From NCBI GenBank assembly GCA_008508345.1, contig QNGE01003786.1, forward strand, positions 825-64,824: DNA of 64,000 nt, read 5' to 3'. Below, in pieces: positions 60,501-64,000 of the stretch (position 1 is the stretch's first letter; every line of letters starts with the position of its first letter). The notes beneath the pieces are model-generated. The model saw nothing but the letters and a program-made list of their open reading frames with translations. It was not told the origin of the DNA and did not search any database. Origin of the DNA: Paragonimus westermani. Lineage: Eukaryota; Platyhelminthes; Trematoda; Plagiorchiida; Troglotrematidae. Made by a program: the position numbers and the translations under genes.

Positions 60501-63318
60501 TCATACACTCTTAGATGATATAACCAGAACTTGAAGTCTATTATGTAGGCTGATAAATAAAATGAAACGTAAATTAGAGAGGAATTAACAAGTCGAACTC
60601 TGTGTTAGTACGGTCAATCAAGGTCAACAAAAGAAACCCGTAATGTTCCAGTTTGGGTTCACCTTAACGCCAGAACGCGTACGGTCCCTTTCGTCACCAA
60701 TTTATATTTGTATTATGAGAATGAATGTCAGAAGTGAAAATATCGCCCGTGGATTGTGAAAAAAAAGCATTGTCAAAAACGAGTAAACTAACATGACATT
60801 CAAATATACGACAGTTAATCAGGCCGTCTTCATGAAGGAATCGGAATGTAGATTTTTAGACAAGGCGAAACTAAAACTGCTGTTACTTGACGGGTGACTC
60901 GATTTACACTCCGTTAGTACCGACGGGTATAGTCTGTCGGTGAAGTGAGTGAATTTAATGACGCCGGGCAGCGAAAGTCGTAAGGAAGCTGTTTTGCTGA
61001 TAACGCCTTGCTCTCATTTGCAGCTCGGTTGTTTGTTTGCAAGGTAAAGGCACCTTGATGTTGAATGTTTGAATATAGACGCAGTTATTTTCAGTAGTTA
61101 GGTCCCTTCCCGTCCCCTTCATTTTTCCTTCTCTCTTTCTATATGGGGTTTGCTTTTTCTTCATGATTGTGTGGCAGTTAAGCCTTAGTGACAGTGGATA
61201 ACTGTCTTGTAATCTAATCGAATCAGTAGGTTCATTTTTTAACTGATCGCTTAATTCTAAATCATAGAGGGGTCCATTCGTGAAAAAGCCGGGCTTCGAC
61301 TGACTCTGAACCCGCGACAAGAACTGAATTTCCGCACGCGGCACGTGCCCTAACAGCTGAGCTGCGAAGACAAGCTGGAGAACCACTGGGCTCAAAATCT
61401 CCAACCGACGTCAATCAACGCCGCCCTGCATGTGCCCAGAGTTTTTGTAAGTCTCCGGGCAAAAAGAAGAGAATAGGCAACAAAACAAGCAATAAACCAG
61501 CGGCAGACGGTTTTTGAAGAAATGTGACCACCATTTACACGAGGCCACGCCTTACAACCACGTAAGCTTCCGGAATACATACAGACCGGACACTATTAGG
61601 CTTCCTGCGCGGGAGCACGTGTGCCATAGCATCAGGCATAGAATCCCTTTTTGCTTCTCTCGATAACGAGCAACTTGTGACAAGGAAGTATGTCGCCCAA
61701 GTGTCTATTTTCGTTCACCCCATGGAACTATCGCAGAAAAGCAGAAACTCAGAGAAACAAACCTTCATATCTGACCAAATAATATCTTTCTGATGGTAAT
61801 TTGGTTTCATGCATCCTCAGAAACATTACACCGTTTATCACCACCATTTTAATTCCCGCGGACCGGGACCCAATCTACGTGGTATAGCTGACCACTAACA
61901 GATCGGGACCCACTACCAATCTTTCGCAAGTCCAGTGCTGGTTAAATCAAAAGCAAATAATGGACCTCACTTGATAATGGCCTAACTAAACTTACTTAGA
62001 TAGGGTACGGTATCTCGAACGGGATCGAAAGATTTCCCCATTCTCTGGACGTTTGCGGGAGAACGTCCATGTGCGTCACCACACAGGCAACCGCTCTGAT
62101 TCCACTTAACCCAGGGTAGTCCTTAAACCACATGTGGCGAACAATGAGCTATCTTAGTACAGTGTTCATGTAAAGTCAACTACATACGACGACTGCATAA
62201 CGACTGATGGTGGTTACGAATAAACATGGAGTATAAGACAGAGGAAGATGCTCCCACAAACTAGCTCGTTGCTTTATTGGATACGGTACAATATGCAGAG
62301 AAGCTGCGTGCAGGTTACCGATAGCAGCAAGAGCCTTCCAAAACCCATGGACAAAATACAACAGTACGATATTCAAAAAGAAACACACACTGTGCAAACG
62401 GTAGCAATCAACGTATTTCCCAAATAATCGAACATGTTCCGTGCTGGTGCCATACGTATCACTGACACATGTAATGGGTTGTCTCTTCCTCAAAAGACCA
62501 GTGCGCAGGAGAGAACAATTTTGGAAGTAATCCCTCTGAGGGGACCAATACATAGACACAAACATATCCCATACGGAACACAAACAAACTCATTTTGCGG
62601 CAACTCACGTTTGGCAAAATATAGATGCAAAGAAGATGGGTGAACAATGTATGAGGCCAGCAGGACGCCACCAATTCATATGAGACAGCGGAAACTTTAG
62701 AATAAACTTCGGCCCACCGAGGACAAACACCATCTACAGTAAATGAAGATGGTGAACGTAATCGGTTATTACTTATTCGCAAGTGACAATACATAACCCC
62801 GTCATTACTCACGAAAGAAAGTGGCTGAGCACTCAGATGTGATAATCTGGTCGCGCCCAACAGCAGGTCAGTGGTACAGTGATCAACACGGTTCTATTCA
62901 TTACGGTTTAGAAAGCAAGCATTTGAAAACAGTTTAAAGGGTACAGTTAACGAGAAAAGAAGCACAGAGATGTGAAAATCATGCAGGATGCAAAGAACAA
63001 GGTGTATTATGAGTACCTCTGGTGGCAAGTAGGGGCCCATACATGATGTATAACTACTAAGGTACGACTCAAAAACAGAAGAGATGCTGTTTTACGTGTA
63101 ATCTGATGTGCCAAGACTGTCTGTTGCTCAAACTGTCTTAAGCCTAAATACTTGAACACCGATGCGAAAAACCGACTCACGTGCACCAACATCAAGGAAT
63201 AGAATAAAAGTGCAAAAGCACTCATGTTGGCCAATCGCTGAACTTTGGAAATCATACACACCGGAGTAATGAACATAGTGAGGAGGCTCAGCACTACGAC
63301 ACGAAAGCGATGCGACTC
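46995..63318 (-). CDS. SLC38A10-like amino-acid transporter, 5'-incomplete, eight exons
   Basis: The protein belongs to the amino acid/auxin permease superfamily (SLC38), with multiple membrane helices that move neutral amino acids. Exons, 5' to 3', are 63318-63181, 62733-62609, 57228-57126, 53598-53413, 53067-52808 (least certain), 51466-51379, 50633-50510 and 48532-46995. All junctions use GT-AG and the phases agree, giving about 853 visible residues. Diagnostic stretches are FALLFYSLMLVH, IHCSPIFFASIFCQ running into TQLHTVYAG, FGFFGYVAF, GNVFLMYPNN, LVLFPLRQSLHSFL, RRFRLMTVSILITC, and IEVIIQLTSSLAGSLIGYIL. The closest family is SLC38A10, because of the order of these motifs and because a hydrophilic tail of over 400 residues follows the last helix. 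The first helices are outside the window. The loop between the FGFFGY exon and the RRFRLMTV exon is longer than in vertebrates. Confidence 0.85.
48533..50509 (-). other. Transporter intron
   Basis: Intron of 1,977 bp between the RRFRLMTV exon and the terminal exon. It holds only short frames. One of them, directly upstream of the terminal exon, is hydrophobic but lies in the intron. Confidence 0.7.
50510..50633 (-). CDS. Transporter exon with RRFRLMTV helix
   Basis: A strong acceptor (TTTTTTTGTTTCCCAG) opens 41 codons plus one base, and the donor is A then GTAGGC. The peptide SVPTRRFRLMTVSILITCFL matches the position of the P-L-R-F-K-x-L-T-x-S-V segment before the next helix in SLC38A10. The spare A joins TT of the next exon to give Ile. 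The plus strand is also open here for about 75 codons, which is a shadow. Confidence 0.85.
51379..51466 (-). CDS. Transporter loop exon
   Basis: Acceptor ATCTACTTCGCAG, one base, 29 codons, then donor GAG|GTTAGT. The peptide contains GRQLHTWLSPWNMSSSYGV and ends FDRVVHE. It ends in phase 0, which fits the next exon exactly. There is no direct family match because it lies in the variable loop, so its membership rests on splice sites, phase and composition. Confidence 0.6.
52808..53067 (-). CDS. Transporter loop exon, uncertain start and frame
   Basis: From an acceptor at CATGCCACAG the frame is open for 86 codons and ends with the donor ACTAG|GTACCG in phase 2, as the next exon needs. The peptide includes DASVMCTDVKQLFTRLPLCD and LPSWSNMRYVTVLAQSL. 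The acceptor lacks a pyrimidine tract. A better one lies 40 bases upstream (GTGTTTTCTTCAG, exon start 53107), but from there the phase-0 frame hits TGA after 36 codons (peptide GEKVRITFDGRKEHLEHLDA). Either the weak acceptor is used, or one base is extra in the assembly, or an unseen splice resolves it. Confidence 0.45.
53413..53598 (-). CDS. Transporter exon with FGFFGY helix
   Basis: Acceptor CTTTTTGAGTCAG, exactly 62 codons, donor CGC|GTAAGG, phases 0 and 0. The peptide begins FGFFGYVAFVDSGDLPGNVF and ends with PLRQSLHSFLFHR. The G-F-F-G-Y-x-x-F signature and the P-x-R-Q-A/S-L ending are hallmarks of the SLC38A10 branch. Confidence 0.93.
53599..57125 (-). other. Transporter intron containing a LINE relic
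   Basis: A 3,527 bp intron. It contains the LINE relic at 54305-54850 in the same orientation as the gene. The remainder shows no recognisable element. Confidence 0.75.
54305..54850 (-). pseudogene. Decayed LINE, post-catalytic region
   Basis: On the minus strand, across stops, the translation reads KVAKANLRHSWRHTDVH, KARAYNKFVLSVLPYGSETW, and further on LRWLGHALRMPTGSLPHRKL. These are the L-R-H-L-W, Y-G-S-E-T-W and L-R-W-L-G-H-x-L-R-M-P signatures that follow the reverse transcriptase in flatworm non-LTR elements. At least three stops or shifts make it a relic. Confidence 0.8.
57126..57228 (-). CDS. Transporter exon
   Basis: Acceptor TTCACTTTGTACAG, one base that completes a Thr codon, 34 codons, donor CTG|GTGAGT. 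The peptide QLHTVYAGMQYPSVSAIRYV and the following hydrophobic VVVIVIAVAYGL correspond to the region after the C-Q-x-Q motif and the next helix of SLC38A10. The split codon joins the previous exon as CQ-T-QLHT, keeping the family's C-Q-S-Q spacing. Confidence 0.9.
57456..57471. repeat. (CA)n microsatellite
   Basis: Uninterrupted alternating A and C in a transporter intron. Confidence 0.9.
57472..58521. other. Intronic sequence, nothing recognised
   Basis: Part of the 5.4 kb transporter intron upstream (on the plus strand) of the truncated LINE. Only short frames are present. Confidence 0.5.
58522..58538. repeat. (TG)n microsatellite at LINE 5' edge
   Basis: Alternating G and T that ends exactly where reverse-transcriptase homology begins. 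It may mark the insertion point of the 5'-truncated LINE. Confidence 0.9.
58539..59173 (+). mobile_element. 5'-truncated LINE reverse transcriptase, opposite strand to host gene
   Basis: An uninterrupted frame (open from 58473) reads VLGKFGCPGKFVNMVRLLHV, then GVKHGCVLAPALFSLYL, and FADDSALLAHSEEELQRL with the catalytic Asp pair at 58857-58862. After that come FGLEINTGKT, FCYLGSNLSTD and RVAKASAAFGRLERRVW. These are the thumb-side and catalytic motifs of a flatworm non-LTR reverse transcriptase. The endonuclease and the first fingers motifs are missing. The frame has no stop before it runs into the N gap at 59174, so this is a young copy. It is antisense to the transporter gene, inside an intron. 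Confidence 0.9.
59174..59326. other. Assembly gap (153 N)
   Basis: A run of N between the LINE reverse transcriptase and the dispersed element copy B. The true length is unknown. It hides the boundary between the two. Confidence 0.98.
59327..59773 (+). mobile_element. Dispersed element, copy B, nested in the LINE
   Basis: It is nearly identical to 32235-32673 read on the minus strand, from GCGATCGGATCAAGGACAAC to ACAATAAAGATTGTGCTTTA. The same two frames stay open, including the one ending DEEWQAENP. It sits between the reverse transcriptase and the zinc-finger tail of the LINE, so it appears to have inserted into the LINE or replaced its middle. Confidence 0.8.
59797..59901 (+). mobile_element. 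C-terminal zinc finger of the LINE protein
   Basis: A short frame of 34 codons ends in TAG. The peptide contains CDVCGRECAGRLGLVGYQRT, giving C-x2-C, then R-x-G-L, then Q-R-T-H: a C2H2-like finger in which the first zinc-binding His is replaced by Tyr. A finger of this form closes many flatworm LINE proteins. It lies in the same orientation as the reverse transcriptase and follows copy B. The coding region that should join the two is hidden or lost. Confidence 0.7.
59902..60260 (+). other. Probable LINE 3' untranslated tail or other repeat
   Basis: T- and C-rich sequence directly after the LINE stop codon, with no coding signal. Its 3' limit is not visible. Confidence 0.35.
60261..60451 (+). 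CDS. Orphan open frame, unrecognised
   Basis: After a pyrimidine tract ending CCTTATTAG there are 62 open codons to TAA, with peptides PAGHKGPTGTPPSLIPSDL and LVQRKPVALMDKRRRP. The composition is coding-like, but there is no initiating context that I trust and no family match. It is antisense to the host transporter and close to the LINE, so it may be repeat-derived. Confidence 0.25.
60452..61290. other. Intronic, nothing recognised
   Basis: Part of the large transporter intron. Short frames only. Confidence 0.45.
61291..61375 (-). pseudogene. tRNA-like relic
   Basis: On the minus strand GTCTTCG at the 5' side and CGAAGCC at the 3' side pair at six of seven positions. They enclose a D-arm-like GCTCAGCTGTTAGGGC (4-bp stem) and a B-box-like GCGGGTTCAGAGTC. 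The anticodon and T stems do not pair properly, so it is a decayed tRNA or SINE head rather than a working tRNA. Confidence 0.45.
61376..62608. other. Intronic, nothing recognised
   Basis: Remainder of the 5.4 kb transporter intron. Minus-strand frames here (for example 62583-62176) lack splice sites in phase with the exons. Confidence 0.45.
62609..62733 (-). CDS. Transporter exon
   Basis: Acceptor TCATTTACTGTAG, 41 codons plus two bases, donor CAAAC|GTGAGT. The peptide runs from MVFVLGGPKFILKFPLSHMN through WWRPAGLIHCSPIF to FASIFCQ. The W-x-G-x-x-x-C-x-P-I-F ... C-Q pattern matches SLC38A10. Phase 2 fits the next exon. Confidence 0.92.
63181..63318 (-). CDS. Transporter exon, first one visible
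   Basis: Acceptor TTTTTCATTCTCTAG, exactly 46 codons, donor CAC|GTGAGT. It starts ESHRFRVVVLSLLTMFITPV, then CMISKVQRLANMSAFALLFY. It corresponds to the middle of the N-terminal helix bundle of SLC38A10, around residues 110-160 of the family, so upstream exons must lie beyond position 64000. The intron to the next exon is 447 bp. Confidence 0.92.
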
Positions 63319-64000
63319 CTAGAGAATGAAAAACAGAAAGTAATTAGATCTATACTCTCAGGTAGTACGAAAATCAAACTGCACTTTTGTAGACCGGATT
63401 CGTTGTGATTTCATTGAAATTTGCGGTACCTCAGTTTCGATCCTAACCGAATTACGATCGGCGCCCGAGCCCGATTTTCTCACTTAATATTCTGTAGCAG
63501 GTAACACAAAATTACATTTCCAGAGTGGACCGCGGTAACCGAAGAAACATGGAAGTCCCAAGATGCTTCGCAACAGGACATGAGAGGGTGTGTTTGTAAA
63601 TAATCTGGCTAGAAATGCTAAACCAACTGACAATCAGTGGTGAGCAACTTCAATTATGATGCCACCGAAGGTTGTTTGTGGTAATCAGGCTGGGCAGAAT
63701 AAAAGGTGTTCGCCACGACATAATTTTCATGGACCAAAATTTATTCTAGATATGACGTATGGATCAGTTCCTTTTTCGCGCACAGCCGGAAATGTGCGAA
63801 TCGGCCAGCCAAACCTAGGCAGTTTGAAAAGTCCGCAATGTCTTGAAACCTGTTTGATATACAGATTTTCATCTTTTAAAGTTAATAACTATCAACAACA
63901 ACACGGAATTCAGAAGCCTGCATTTCGTCAACGATCCTTAAAAGTCACCAAATACAAAGTTAAAAGAAAGTCATGGAAGAAAATTCATTCACGGTCACTG
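63319..64000 (-). other. Transporter intron up to window edge
   Basis: I found no exon encoding the first helices in these 682 bases, so the preceding intron continues past the window. Confidence 0.5.

Overview
This is a eukaryotic, A+T-rich, transposon-laden window. Introns run to several kilobases and hold dead LINEs, tRNA-derived SINE-like repeats and hammerhead ribozyme motifs. That mix, and the type of reverse transcriptase and zinc-finger LINE tail, suggest a parasitic flatworm (tapeworm or fluke). This placement is inference. Most open frames in the left 45 kb are short chance frames.

Layout. 1-10208: a giant inverted repeat. Two nearly identical arms of at least 1,798 bp (1-1798 and 8411-10208) flank a 6.6 kb spacer, and a single N sits exactly at the inner edge of the right arm. 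10209-23325: no gene recognised. 23326-23468: a perfect 44-bp palindrome on the minus strand that folds into a hammerhead ribozyme of the short-stem-III kind found in Penelope-like retroelements. 26985-36640: a decayed SINE head, LINE and gag relics, two copies of an unnamed dispersed element, and three isolated exon-like segments with no recognised family. 39240-45055: three copies of a tRNA-like SINE that carries a hammerhead ribozyme. One ribozyme (39310-39354) has every core base intact and the other two are mutated. A decayed LINE reverse transcriptase lies among them (41150-41780).

46995-63318: the one clear protein-coding gene, on the minus strand. It is an SLC38A10-like amino-acid transporter rebuilt from eight exons with matching splice phases. 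Its first transmembrane segments lie beyond the right edge. The last exon (511 codons) carries two membrane segments and then a long Ser/Thr/Pro-rich hydrophilic tail, as in SLC38A10. Its introns hold a LINE relic (54305-54850), a 5'-truncated reverse-transcriptase LINE (58539-59901) interrupted by a third copy of the dispersed element and by a 153-base N gap, and a tRNA-like relic.

The most interesting theme is small self-cleaving ribozymes carried by mobile elements: one Penelope-type palindrome and one tRNA-headed, ribozyme-bearing SINE family, within 22 kb of each other.
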